From Calliphora vicina (taxonomy: Eukaryota > Arthropoda > Insecta > Diptera > Calliphoridae): a stretch of 64,000 nt of DNA. The first letter of the stretch is position 1, and every line of letters begins with the position of its first letter. Below, one piece after another: positions 24,293-35,545 of this stretch. A model generated the notes under the pieces. It ran no database searches, was not told where the DNA came from, and worked only from the letters and a program-made list of their open reading frames with translations. A program made the position numbers and the translations under genes. The stretch spans positions 1,373,501-1,437,500 of the forward strand of contig NC_088782.1 in the NCBI RefSeq assembly GCF_958450345.1. The letters are read 5' to 3'.

Positions 24293-25377
24293 TAATTTTC
24301 CTCACTATTTCCATTTCCCGGAAAATAAAATAATTTTGTCCAAATGATTTTTGTTGAAACTAGGGTTTTTATACCAATTTCCCGGGAATTTTGCCAACTT
24401 TTCACTACCCGATTCCTGTATTTTTAGTCGGGAATCCCGGGAATTAAAAACTGACGAAAATACATAGAAAACAAGTTATAATCTGTTTTTTTTTCACCAA
24501 AAAACAGTGAAAAGTTTTTTTTACAGTTTTTTTGCTTATATCTTGGCAATAATGACCGCTTATTACACTATGCAACAAATGAAGACTTTTGGAAAAACAC
24601 AAGATCATGACAGTATAGGTTCTACTCTACTACTAAAGGGTAGTAAACCCTATACTCAGTTTCTCCATTTTGATGACCGATTTTTATGGGCCCCCAAAGT
24701 TTCTGAAAATCAGTAGGGCCTCTAAAAAAGGTGTCATCAGTTTTTGGTTAACAGCTAACTCAGACTTTGTAATACGGCTTAACTTTATATGGCAATAAAA
24801 TAGCTAAGAGTCCGCCAAATAAATTTTGTTAAATTTTGTTTCCAAAATATAGCTTTTTCGTGAACTTTTGTTGAAAAAATATAGGAAGTAAAATTTTTTT
24901 TTTTTAATTTTTTTAAAATAACTTCCAGGAACTCCTAATTTTTCAATAACAATATTTTGCAAAGTTGTAGCTACGGTAAATCTGAATAACTCTTGATTTC
25001 ATTTATGCCATCTATCAGTTTTTACGTGATTTATTTAATATAACTTAATTTATTTAAGATAGCGTCTAATAATACAATATTAAACAAAAAATGTTTTTAT
25101 TTTGCTTTTGTAAATTTTTTTGATTGAAGAAATTATTTCAAAAAAATACATATTTGAAAATCATTTTTTTTTTTTTTAAGATAGAGGGTTTTGCATTCAG
25201 AAAAATTATTTGTGTAAGATAGAGAAATAACAAAAATAAATATATAACAGCAAAAAGAAACATCTGTGTTATAAAATTCACACCATACATGAGGGCTGTT
25301 TTACTGAACATTTTACCATCAAAAAATAATTTTCGTGAAAATCAAAGATAGAGGGTTTTTAATATAGGCACTCGATA
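24293..25377. other. DNA interrupting the MITE
   Basis: Contains repeated TTCCCGGGAATT phrases (near 24313, 24379, 24431), suggesting a decayed hAT or other repeat, but I could not pair ends. The remainder is AT-rich with no gene. Confidence 0.45.
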
Positions 25378-25432
25378 TAAGTTGTTAAAAACAAAAAGCG
25401 TGTTCAAAATATACCCCATCTATTGTAAATCC
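25378..25432 (-). repeat. solo mariner end
   Basis: TGTTCAAAATATACCCCATC then TATTGTAAATCCC matches the outer ends of the mariner relics at 7460-7516 and 29465-29510. No transposase sequence is attached. Confidence 0.7.
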
Positions 25433-25494
25433 CATACTGTTCCCAGTATCGAAAAAAATCTGTTTGGCATGGATATAACAAGATTGACAACAAA

Positions 25495-25530
25495 TCACAA
25501 CGAATCTGTTTTTTCTGTGCAGATGTGCAG
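25495..25530. repeat. detached end of the 24058 MITE
   Basis: CAACGAATCTGTTTTTTCTG followed by TGCAG is the expected right terminus of the MITE at 24058. Confidence 0.6.
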
Positions 25531-26942
25531 GTTGGCTACCGATTCAAAACGATTAAAAGCTTATTTTATTCTGATTCTATATTAAAAATACTTTAAAGGT
25601 CATAAGCATTTCGATTTTTTTTTAGATTTCTGATTTCGAAATTGGAAAATATAAAAAATTGGCCACAAATAAAACTAAAAATATTTGTTTAAGAATCCTC
25701 ATGATTTAGAGATTATTTTAACAGCTTTAAAAAATTTTCAAACCTAAGTTCGAATTTTCGAACATAATAGCATTGTCATCAGATTTATGCCTGGCCTAGA
25801 ACAGGTCTATGCATTCGATATACCCATTTTCAGCCTATTCGGGTTACGAGAACTGGTTCAAAATACATACAATTAAGAAACAATCAAGTTAATAAAAGCT
25901 TTTAAAAATGTTTTAAAAGTTCAGCTCACAGTTACGGAAATATGTTGAGTGATATTGATATTTATTGGATATTATTCCCTTAGATACAAGTTTGAAAATG
26001 GAATTTAAAAAATATTGTAATAGAACATATCTGTCAAGAAAGGATTTTTTACTTTCAATCTTTTTAGAAACATAATTCTGTATAGTTTATGATTTCTTTA
26101 TAACTAATGGTGTTTTCTTTTCTGACTCAAAATGTTGCCTATATATTTTGTACCATTTATTAAATGTTACCCATACCCTCATAATGTGTTGCATTTTTAA
26201 CGATCACAATAAAACAAAATCATTACCATTTATGTAATTTTCTTTTATGTATCTTCTAAATATTAAAAAACTATAATTTTTGCTTACATAAAAAGTGGTG
26301 CATTTCTAACCCTTTGATAAAATTGAGGGTGAAACATGTAGCATATATTCAGGATTTTACGGTAACATTATTAGAAAAGAACACGACCAAACTACATTTT
26401 TTTTAAGAAAAGAACACAAAAAATGGTAAAATGCAGAATAAGTGCATCATTTATGCCAGAAAAGAAAACACCATAAATGCTAAAATTCAGTTTCACTTAG
26501 GTAACTCTTAGTACATAACCTAATCTATGGGAGGCGCTGAAATCTAATAACCATGAGTTGTTGACAAAATGCTGAAACTGTACCTAAAAATGCATTATTA
26601 AAATTTTCAGCTGGCAACTCACAAATATTTTAAACTATTTAATTGCTAAATAAATGAAAGCTTTCCAAAAATTCATAAACCTCTAAAAGAAAACAAAAGC
26701 ACACATACAGAAAACTGTTTTAAAAGTTTTAAAAATCATTAAACTGCGAACTACTTTCAACTGCTTGTGACTTTTCAACACATTTCACCCACCAACAAAA
26801 AAAAAAAGAAAAAGAATGGGGGTTACAATGGTTTAACCTAAAATTAACAATAATTACTTTTTTGTTGTTAATATTTATTGCAGATAAATTTCAGTCAACC
26901 ATTACCAAAACCCCACCAAACCGCACACAAACACTCATTCAT
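25531..26942. other. AT-rich sequence, nothing recognised
   Basis: No gene or defined element is visible. Confidence 0.55.
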
Positions 26943-27053
26943 TCATTCCGATGACTGGCATGTCTGAGGTCTGTCGTCAGCTTTAAACTTTGCATAAGGT
27001 GCGATAGTGGTACATGAAACATTTGCTTCTTTTTCCAATGAATTGCTGCTCAT
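26943..27053 (-). CDS. possible small ORF, 36 codons (weak)
   Basis: On the minus strand an ATG at 27053 opens 36 codons ending in TGA at 26945-26943. The start reads MSSNSLEKEANVSC and composition is unusually non-repetitive for this AT-rich region (Cys, Asp, Pro, Gln-rich tail). The frame stays open upstream of the ATG through an A-rich stretch. No splice donor or family is recognised. It may be a chance frame in less AT-rich DNA. Confidence 0.15.
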   Translation of the reverse strand: MSSNSLEKEANVSCTTIAPYAKFKADDRPQTCQSSE

Positions 27054-27759
27054 CAGAAAACCACAAAATCCCTTAAATTTTATTTTATTTTTTTTTTAAA
27101 CAATATGTATTACTTATCTGTCAAGACTTTCATTGTTTGGTCGTTTAAATAAGAGACATTTTCTTATTTAATTTTTCTTTGTATTTTTGCAACAATATCA
27201 TAAATTTCAAGATCACTTGTTTATGATAAAATGTCACACTCACAAAATGTACATTAACTTTATTATTATTATTATTTTTAAATGTAAGTATTTTTGGTTT
27301 TGTTTTAGTCTTAATTTAATTTTTTGTTTGTTTGTTTTATTTTTTATTTTATTATTTAAGTGGTTGCAATTACACCACCTCATATCATACATTGTAACAC
27401 GAGTACGAGTACAAATTTTGCATGACTTTTTTGTTTAATTTTATTTCTTTTTTTGCGTTTTATTTATTTAAGTAGTTTTAAAAATAACTTCAAATGACAA
27501 TTTTAACCGCATAATAAATTTTTAGATTTGATGATTATTTGTGGTAGATAAATAATTCTTTGGCTATAAAAGGAATAAAAAGAAACAGGTCTTTTGAAAT
27601 AATACCTGTAGATTTATTTATTTATTTATTTGTGTGATCAAATAATCGAGATAAATAATATTTTTTTTAATATTTTAATTGTGAAAGAAATTTGTTTTAT
27701 TTCGACATGAATTAATTTCCTGTTAGTTTTTAAAACAGGACAAAAATTAAAAAAAATAT
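27054..27759. other. AT-rich sequence, nothing recognised
   Basis: ATT/TTA-rich low-complexity DNA; the 83-codon frame near 27187 is compositional. Confidence 0.55.
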
Positions 27760-29510
27760 TTGTGTATTGAAAACGTTCTAAATTTATTCAACGTACAATA
27801 TAAATTTATTCAACGTATTGGCCATTGTTAGCAATGACTTTTTGAAATCTTTCTGACTACATATGGATTCCGAGCCAAAAGAACTGCTCATATTTTGAAG
27901 CCAAGAACGAACCAAGCCACTATCGGATACACTGTTCTGAAGTGAAGCCCAGTCCGACTACTAAAAAAAATAGTAGTCGGACTGGGCTCGGTCTGGACTA
28001 TAAAGCGGGTGATGCAAAACTTCCCAACCACTTCATTCTAAATAGTTTTAACAGGTATTGCAACAAGTGGCCGAGCATTATCATGATGGAATATTACGGT
28101 TTCATATCTGGCAGCATATTCTGCTCGTTTTTCTGCCAAAGCTCTCTCCAAAAATAAATCATTTGGGTTCGATACAGGTTCCCTGCGATGTGACCATTTT
28201 ACTACCACCAAACACAGATAATTACCTTAGCGCAATGAATATTTGGCTTTGGTGTCGATCCATTTTTGATCGCAAGTAATGATTCGGTGCAAAAATTGTT
28301 TTCTTTTATAGCGTTCAAGCATAATTTCGGACATGAAAAATTGTCTTTCAAGGTCTCTCGGCTTCAATTCGTACGTTACCCAATTTCCGTATTTTTGGAC
28401 GAATCCAAACCTTATGAAATTGCTGTTTGAGTAGCTCCCAATGATTTCGCAAGCTCTTGTTCAGTTTGAGAGCAATCTTCATGGAGATTTCATGGTCTTC
28501 AACCTTTTAAGCTTGGATTTTGCGTTCTTTGTCTTCCGTGACTTAACCGCACAAAACATTTCTCGTACGTTGTAACCGATGAAATATATTCACCATAAGC
28601 TTTGGTGAGCAATCGATGTGCTTCAGCGGCACTTTTTTCAAATTAAAGAAGTAAAGCAAAACTTCTTGCATATGACGCCATTTTCGAAGTAAAAACAAGT
28701 AAGAAAGTATGGTTGGTCAAGTCCGACCATATAATACCCTACACTAAGTAAAAGAGCAAAAACATTTTTCTTTTAAAATTTCAATAATTTATATTTTGAG
28801 TGATTTTCGGAAGTGGACCTTATATGGGGGCTATGACCAATTATGGACCGATCACCATGAAATTAGGTCGTGTGATTTGTGTCTATATGAAAGTTTACTA
28901 TGTTGAATTTTGTGAGTATACCAAAATTTTTAAGCGATTTATGCACGTTAAAGTGATTTTCGGAAGCTGGTCTATATGGGAGCTTTGACTAATTATGGAC
29001 CGATCGTAACAAAATTTGGTGACATGAATTTTGTATATATAAAACTTATTTGGAGCGCAATTTGTGGAGATACATTTATAAATTAAACATTTATGACCGA
29101 TAAAGTCCAATTTCGGAAGGACATTTGTATGGGGGCTAGGTGAAATAATGGTCCGATTTCAGCCAGTTTCAATAGGCTTGGTCCTTGGGCCGAAAAATTA
29201 AATTGCGACCTGTACTCTGCGCACAAGGTTTACATGGACAGCCAGCAAGCCGACCAGACGGACGGACGGACATCGTTTAATCGACTCAGAAAGTGATTCT
29301 AAGTCGGTCGGTATACTAATATTTTTGGGCGTTACAAACATCTGCACAAACGCATAATACCCTCCCCACTATGGTGTATGGTGTAGGGTATAAAAACTTT
29401 CTTTACACTATAATGTTCAATAACTAAATGAGAATACTTGATAATTTCAAAATTACATATAAGTTATTAAAAACCACGTTCAAAAGATACGGCATCTATT
29501 GTAAATCCCG
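27760..29510 (-). pseudogene. mariner transposase relic 3, split by an insertion
   Basis: Minus-strand copy of the lineage at 0.7-1.6 kb. The C-terminal end is near 27820-27870, the block with the last catalytic Asp near 27955-28030, and the block with the first Asp near 28240-28270. The helix-turn-helix N-terminal part (KRHMQEV-like) is near 28640-28680. Between the start region and the outer end (29398-29510) about 715 bp of Helitron-like DNA is inserted. Stops and frameshifts throughout. The 71 and 73-codon plus-strand frames near 27942-28279 are shadows. Confidence 0.88.
28684..29397 (+). mobile_element. Helitron/DINE-like element inserted in mariner
   Basis: Begins AACAAGTAAGAAAGTATGGT with CCGACCATATAATACCCTAC and ends CACTATGGTGTATGGTGTAG followed by GGTATAAAAAC. 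It carries repeated ACCAATTATGGACCGATC phrases and a GACGGACGGACGGACAT tract. This is the best-preserved copy of the repeat also seen at 18179-18432, 61037-61075 and 63485-64000. It has no long TIRs and no transposase, and insertion leaves no evident target duplication, all compatible with a non-autonomous Helitron. Assignment rests on layout known from mini-me/DINE-1 elements. Confidence 0.7.
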
Positions 29511-29534
29511 TATTTTTAAGTCATGACAAAATAT

Positions 29535-29770
29535 TTCAGAGTTTTCCATTGTATTTCAGAATTTTTAAATTCTACTTCAGAATTTCTGAATTTTTCAATT
29601 GTATCTCACAAATTTCTGTTCGTAATTTGCAAATTTTCTAATTGTAATTAGAAATTTCTGAAATACAAATTACAAATGGAAAATTTAAAAACAATTGGAA
29701 AATTCCCAAAATTTTGGAATTTTTAAATTGTGGTAAGAAACTTCTAAATTATAATAAAAAATTGCTAAAA
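29535..29770. repeat. CTGAAATACAATTGGAAA array, copy 2 (degenerate)
   Basis: Diverged units of TTTCAGAATTTTCC..ATTGTA in one orientation and then AATTAGAAATTTCTGAAATA in the other. Ends are not preserved. Confidence 0.6.
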
Positions 29771-29925
29771 TTCAATTTGTCAAACACAAATACAACAACC
29801 CATATGTTTGATACAACAACAAAATACATTGACTAGCAACTAGTATTTTGTTGTTGCAAGAGTTAGGTTTTTGACAACAGACTTAGGTTTTTGAAAATTA
29901 CGTCTCGTCTCTATGTTACCCTATG
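29771..29925. mobile_element. hAT-type MITE, left-truncated copy
   Basis: Right terminus GTCTCGTCTCTATGTTACCC then TATG is identical in form to the complete element at 43089-43266, with the internal ATTTTGTTGTTGCAAGAG and TAGGTTTTTGACAACAGAC. The left TIR is absent. It directly abuts a minisatellite MITE on the right. Confidence 0.75.
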
Positions 29926-30112
29926 ATCTACACCATTTCCAATTGTATTTCAGAAAATTCCATTTGAATTTCAGAATTTTCTAATTGAATTTCAGAATTT
30001 TCTAATTGAATTTCTGAAATGTCCAATTATATTTCAGAGTTTTCTAATTGAAATTGAATGGAAAATTCTGAAATATAATTGGAAATTTCTGAAATACAAT
30101 TGCAAATGGTGT
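29926..30112. mobile_element. CTGAAATACAATTGGAAA MITE, copy 3
   Basis: ATCTACACCATTTCCAATTG at the left and CAATTGCAAATGGTGTA at the right form the ends. The interior is short arrays of the 20-bp unit in opposite orientations, as at 21073-21518. Confidence 0.7.
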
Positions 30113-30797
30113 AAAATTTAAAATTACCTTATTACTGAACTTTATCATTAAATATCCTCTTTTTTAACAGATTCTAGTTTAGCATGTTTGATAAATCAAT
30201 TGTAAATATTGTTATTATCAGATAGCACTTAAAATGAAATTGATGTTTTGTTTCAAATCATTATATCGTACATCCAGTTCAAAAGTGACACAACTCAAAA
30301 TTTTAATTTTTCAGAAATCGCAAAAATATACCAATTGAAACATAATGAAGGACATAACTATTTTTTTAGTAACACGTAACAATAAGGAAATTCACTGATA
30401 TTTTTTTAAAGATAAACAAGGGTATTGTGCATAGTTTAAGCATATAAACCAGAAAAAATAATTTTGAGTTGGGTGCGCGATATATTTAAGAGAACAATTT
30501 CCTATTCAAAACTCGAATAGGCATTAACAAAATTCATTATAAAGAAATGATTATAAATTAATGCCCAAAGTGCCACTTAATATTTTTAAGCGATTATTAC
30601 CATTGTGTAGTGTATTTATAAAGTAGCTATAAATAGAAATAATAAATAAAATTTGCAATAAATTTTAACTTATTTTTTTTAATATAAATTTATTAAATTA
30701 AATGTGTACTGTTGTTACATTAAATTATAAAAAAGTACTGGAAGTAATGGAAATTATTTAGTGCTCAAAAGTATTGTTATTTCACATCACTATTTAG
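30113..30797. other. AT-rich sequence, nothing recognised
   Basis: No gene or defined repeat is visible. Confidence 0.55.
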
Positions 30798-31513
30798 TAG
30801 GGTATTCAATCGATTAACCGTTAATCGGTTAACCGATTAATTTTGGACGGTTAACTGTTCGAATAATTTAAAATTGCCGATTTTCAAATAACAAATAAAC
30901 AGATTAATTTGTCTCGGTTAACCGATTAACCGAAATTCCTTTTTTTTTGCACTTTAACATATTTTTTTGTATTTTTTTTCTGTTTTAATTCAAATACAAA
31001 TTTATATAGACGAAACTTTTTTTTCGATTAACTTAACGAAACTATTAAAAGTATTCAAAATCTAAAACAATCCATAAAGGATTCCAATGGTATAACAAAG
31101 GATTTTATATATATTGGATATATCATGCTTTCGATTTCTCCAACATCTACAATCAGCGAGAGAGTTTTTTTCAAGTAATGTTTTATTCTAAAAAGAATAT
31201 TTAAATTATATTCTTTTTTTAAAAGATGATTTCTGAAAATCTCACTAAAATCATGAAAAAATCACATGTGTATACATACAAAATGTATCTCAAATACCAT
31301 ATTTGCTATTATTTTTGGTTGAATTGTTATGTTTTTTATGTTTTTGTACACAAAATTCGTTGTTGTATTTTCAATTTAAAATTAAAATACAAATTATTCG
31401 GTTAATCGAATAATTTTAAATTAACCGATTATTAACCGATTAAATCCAAACCCCGATTAATTATTTGCTCGATTAACCGATTAAAACAGAACCCCGATTA
31501 ATTGAATACCCTA
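30798..31513 (+). pseudogene. hAT transposon relic with transposase C-terminus
   Basis: TIRs TAGGGTATTCAATCGATTAA (30798) and complement ending 31513 are flanked by a perfect 8-bp duplication CTATTTAG (30790-30797, 31514-31521). Inside, near 31125-31178, the plus strand reads IMLSISPTSTISERVFFK, matching the hAT dimerisation domain (LSIPATS...SERVFS). The rest of the transposase is missing, so this is an internally deleted, non-autonomous copy. Many GGTTAACCGATTAA repeats lie near both ends. Confidence 0.9.
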
Positions 31514-31521
31514 CTATTTAG

Positions 31522-34122
31522 TATTTATAATATAAATAAATATATATTTGTAATGGCTAAAAAATAATAATAATTTATAGAATAAAATTTGTTTATATTT
31601 CACTATTAAAAAATTTTGAATTTAAAATTGTTCAGTTATGTTGGAAATTATTTAAATTTTTTTAATGTTTTGTATTTACTACTAATTTGTTTTGCTACTA
31701 ATTCGTTATAGAAAAAATTCTATATTAGCAGTTAAGTATTAAAAAACAGTTCCTTAGAATTTATATTCGTAAAAAATGTATTTGTTTTTTTATTAAGAAC
31801 ACACAAAACAATTTTATTTTCTTAATTAATTGGCATCAAAAATAAAGCTTTTAGAATTATTGCTGTTTATATATCATTGTTTTTATCTGTTATTTGTTGG
31901 AATTTTTAAATTATTTTATTTAAACAAATATTTATTTTTAATTCTTATGTTTTAGATAAAATCGTTCTTTAAAAAATTGTTATTATTCTTACAATTATTG
32001 CACTAAAATTGATTTATTAAATGCGTTCAAGAAAAAACCGCTTAAACGTGACAGAACACTTTGAAGACACGAGCCACACTGAATTTGCCAAATGCAAACG
32101 ATTCAACACAAAGTCTTTTTTCGAAACATTACTTTAAAAATCACAAACAAGATAAAATAAAAATAAAAACAACAACGACAACCAAAATAAAGTCACAAAC
32201 AATACTGGCTAAAACAAAATAAACAAAATACGAAATACTACTCGTAATAAATATGAAATGGAAAAAATATAAATAAATAAATAAAAGAAAGAAAAAAAAA
32301 GCTAAGCTAAGATAAGCAACAAACAAACAAACAAACAATTCAATGAAGAGAGAAAAAGTTCGAAAAGAGCCGGGTTTTGTTGTTATTGTGTTGCGTAGTA
32401 TTTATAGAGTAATCGTTACTCAGTAATGTAAACATACATTACAACTGAATTACATACATAAATACACATGGTATAGAAAAGCAAAGAGAGAGAATAAATA
32501 AATGTAAACATTGTAACTAGTTTTCAAGTTATGGTAAATGATGTTTTTGTGTTGCCTCAACATTTTACAACTTACAAGAAATGTTTAGCAGCATTTGTTA
32601 GTAAACAAATTAGCATAAAATTAATGGTTGTTTATTAATCTTTATGTAAATTCTGTTGATGAATGTTTTTATTAAGCATCTTAGGTGTTTAAAAAATTGT
32701 CACGGAAGGGCATAATATAAACAAAATATCGTTAAATTGCTTTATTAAAGTTAACACTTTTTCTGTCTTACTTCTGTTTTTTATTTTATTTTATGGATGA
32801 TGCCAGTTCAATAATACCATTAAACATGTTATTTGTTATTTCTTTTGTTTACACGCTTTTACACCAAATACGTGTGATGTAAATTTTTATTTAAAAATAA
32901 ATTTTTGAATAATTTTCATAACAAACTTACAATTTTTTATTATTGTTTTACATCCAACTTTACATTTTTTTTTTTTTTGCTTTATTTAATATGTATTATT
33001 TAAAGCAAATATAATTGACATTTCTAAAAATAAAGCGTTTAATACTGATGCAAAATATGTACATATATTGTTTTCCTTAAAGTCAATTAAAAACAACACA
33101 ACTCGTAACACAAACGTATCAGACAAAGTGCGCACAAATTGCTGTTTTAAACGAAAATTAGCATACTATAAAATTAATTTTATTTACAAAATCGAAACTA
33201 TACAAATTTAATTCAACACAAACAAACTGTATCAATTGTAATTTTTTTTATTGAATTGACTCAACTCATTAATCATTTTCATACGCACTTTATATTTATT
33301 TTTATTTGTTAAAATCTAGTCACAGGATTTCGTTGAAACCAACCTTAACCCAAAAGAAAAAAGAATATTGTGCAGTTGTCAGCACTTGTATTGTTTATAT
33401 TAAAATCGAACTGTTTGTAACTCAAAGTGTTTCTTTAATTCATTCATTCAAAAAATGTTTAAATTAAATAAAAATGGTCATTTATTATTTCCATTGTGTA
33501 TTGTTGCATGTGATGTGTTGATAAGTTTGGAATTGTTTTATATTATGAGAGCTGTGTTTTACTAGAAAACAAAATACTACCTTAAAATGCGTAAATTAAA
33601 TTTGTTTTTTGTTGTTTAGTCTGTCGTCAGGGTTAAAGACAAGAAGCCATAGTTTTATAATCATGCGTGTACTTTTAGAGATACAAAACTATAAACCTGG
33701 CCAACAGTGCACTGCAGTGGTTAGTTTTAATTTATATTTTGTTTAATTTTTTTATGCTATATCATATTGAGATTTTAATGAATCGATTAATGTCTGTTTT
33801 TGAGCTTTTGTTACACTTTAATTGATTTATTTATGTTTCTTTCAAGGTTAATTGCTTTAAAATACAGTTTATGTTTGCAGTATAAGTTTTGCTTGTTAAA
33901 AATTAAACAGCTACATGGCGCCTGAAAACCAGAACAATTAATCGTATTAGGAAGAGATTTTGAAATATTAACAAGCTTAATTTTTGTTCATTTTGAATCC
34001 TTTGTTTCAAATTCAAACACCAAATAAAAACTGCAATAAACGGAAAAAGTTCAATGTTTAAACACAAACGTATTTTTTATTGTAAAACAAAAGACTTTAG
34101 AAACAATCCAATTTACACTTAC
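31522..34122. other. AT-rich sequence, nothing firm
   Basis: Long A/T-rich interval with CAAACAAACAAACAAAC near 32319-32336. The 65-codon Phe/Val-rich minus frame near 32141 is compositional. I find no exon or RNA gene I can support. Confidence 0.5.
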
Positions 34123-34218
34123 TTGAGGAACGAGGTTTATGTCTACCGTCTTTTGTTTTCTAATGAACTTGTGATTAGAAGAGTATTGCAATAAATCAAA
34201 CAAATAATTGATAACAAA
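34123..34218 (-). CDS. possible internal coding exon, 32 codons
   Basis: On the minus strand an open frame runs to CCTCAA followed by GTAAGTG, a strong 5' splice site (34122 downwards). The last residues read FIRKQKTVDINLVPQ, and upstream FVINYLFDLLQYSSNHK is in frame. The composition is far more protein-like than surrounding frames. The acceptor could be AAAAAAG at 34219 (weak pyrimidine tract, though TTTTTTTTCCC lies some 30 bases before) or CACAAG near 34168. Both give phase 0 in and phase 0 out. I do not recognise the family. A different 62-codon frame overlaps it and is a shadow. Confidence 0.3.
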
Positions 34219-34339
34219 CTTTTTTGTGGTAATAGTATTTTATTAATTTGGGAAAAAAAATAATAATTAATATGCTTAGGAAGGAAGTAAATGTAACAAA
34301 CCAATGTTATAATAATAATGCTATTATACAAATTTAGGC

Positions 34340-35062
34340 GATCGTTTTTTATACCAACAAAGCGTCATATGCAGGAAATTTTGCTTTACTTCTTTAATTT
34401 GAAAAAGTGCAGCTGAAGCACACCGATTGCTCACCAAAGCTGATGGTAATGTGTTCCATCGGTTTCAACCAGCCAGATCAGCAAAAATAGTTTGAAGACC
34501 AAGAATTGGAGGCATTACTCCATGAAGATTGTTGCCACACTCATCAAGAGCTTGCAAAATCATTGGAAGCTAATCAATTTGCGAGCAGCATCATTCATTC
34601 AAAAGCAGGAAAATTGGATACCATGCGAATAGAAACCGAGAGAACTTGAAGGACGATTTTCCATGTCTGAAATTATACTTGAAAGCTATAAAAGAAAATC
34701 AGTTTTGGATCCATTACGATAACCCGAAGAGTAAGAGATCGTAGGTGAAGCATATAATATGCTGCCAGACATGAAACCGTAAAATTCGGCCACATGTTAA
34801 AATACCTTTTAAAAACTATATAGAATGAAGTGGTTGGGAAGTTTTACCTCACCCGCTTTATAGAGCAGATAGTGCCCCGTCCATCTACTATTTTTTGCGA
34901 TCGATGCAGGACGATCTCTCTGGTATAGGCTTCTATTTGAAACAAGTATTCGATATTCGCCTGATTCGTTCTTGACCATCAAAGATGAATAGTTCTTTCG
35001 GCTCGGAATCCATATGTTGCCAGAAAGATTGAAAAAAGCCATAGCTAACAATGGCCAATACC
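34340..35062 (+). pseudogene. mariner transposase relic 4
   Basis: Plus-strand relic of the main mariner lineage. A CAACAAAGCGTCATATGCAG start region lies near 34358. DPLR(Y)DNPK-like sequence with the first-Asp region is near 34690-34740, the WLGS..LYR..SAPS block near 34830-34890, and the C-terminal LPER..KAIANNGQY near 35015-35060. Both outer ends are missing. Minus-strand frames of 80 and 87 codons here are shadows. Confidence 0.85.
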
Positions 35063-35108
35063 CTTAGACAGGCCAATCGGATAACAAGAACCGGAAATCT
35101 ATTGAAAG

Positions 35109-35215
35109 TTGTAAAATTGGGTAAATAGTGGTCCTTTTTGATTTCTAATTCTCTAGGCGATAATACTTTTTTCAAAGAAAGCAAAACAAGTACCATTATT
35201 TACCCAATTTTACAA
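35109..35215. repeat. short hairpin with 24-bp arms
   Basis: TTGTAAAATTGGGTAAATAG (from 35109, 24 bp) and its complement at 35192-35215 differ at one position and enclose about 59 bases. It lies just beyond the truncated mariner end. Could be a tiny MITE or a hairpin precursor. Confidence 0.6.
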
Positions 35216-35475
35216 TTCTGTAATATGGTACTTGTTTTCCGATTATCCGTGATTCCACTTAATTTATGCAATAGTTTGTTTTAGCTAATAACGAATAAAG
35301 GGCATGTCTAATGTGCATATTATGTCGTAGATTTGCTGTCAAAAAGTATTCTGTTGTTCATTGAGCTAGTTCCGAATCGTCCAATTTATTTCACGCTAAG
35401 AAAAACTTACATCCTCTTTATAACTTAGCAGCATTATATCAAAAAGGACTAAAACATTAATAAAAATATAAACTC

Positions 35476-35545
35476 AGAAAATAATGAATTCGAACTCATC
35501 GCCTTACGTTTTGTAGTCAAACATCTTAACCACTAGGCTACACAC
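35476..35545 (-). pseudogene. tRNA-like fragment or tRNA-derived SINE
   Basis: The minus strand reads TAGCCTAGTGGTTAAGATG, a good Pol III A box and D-arm, and 20-odd bases later GAGTTCGAATTC, a good B box. The D- and T-arm sequences are tRNA-like. However, the T-stem lacks a base, the anticodon loop lacks the usual U33, and no acceptor stem can be paired. Hence a decayed tRNA or tRNA-derived SINE head rather than a working tRNA gene. Confidence 0.45.

Noticed and set aside
24313..24450. CCCGGGAATT repeats suggesting another hAT end
   Set aside because: Only one side is visible; no inverted partner or duplication located.
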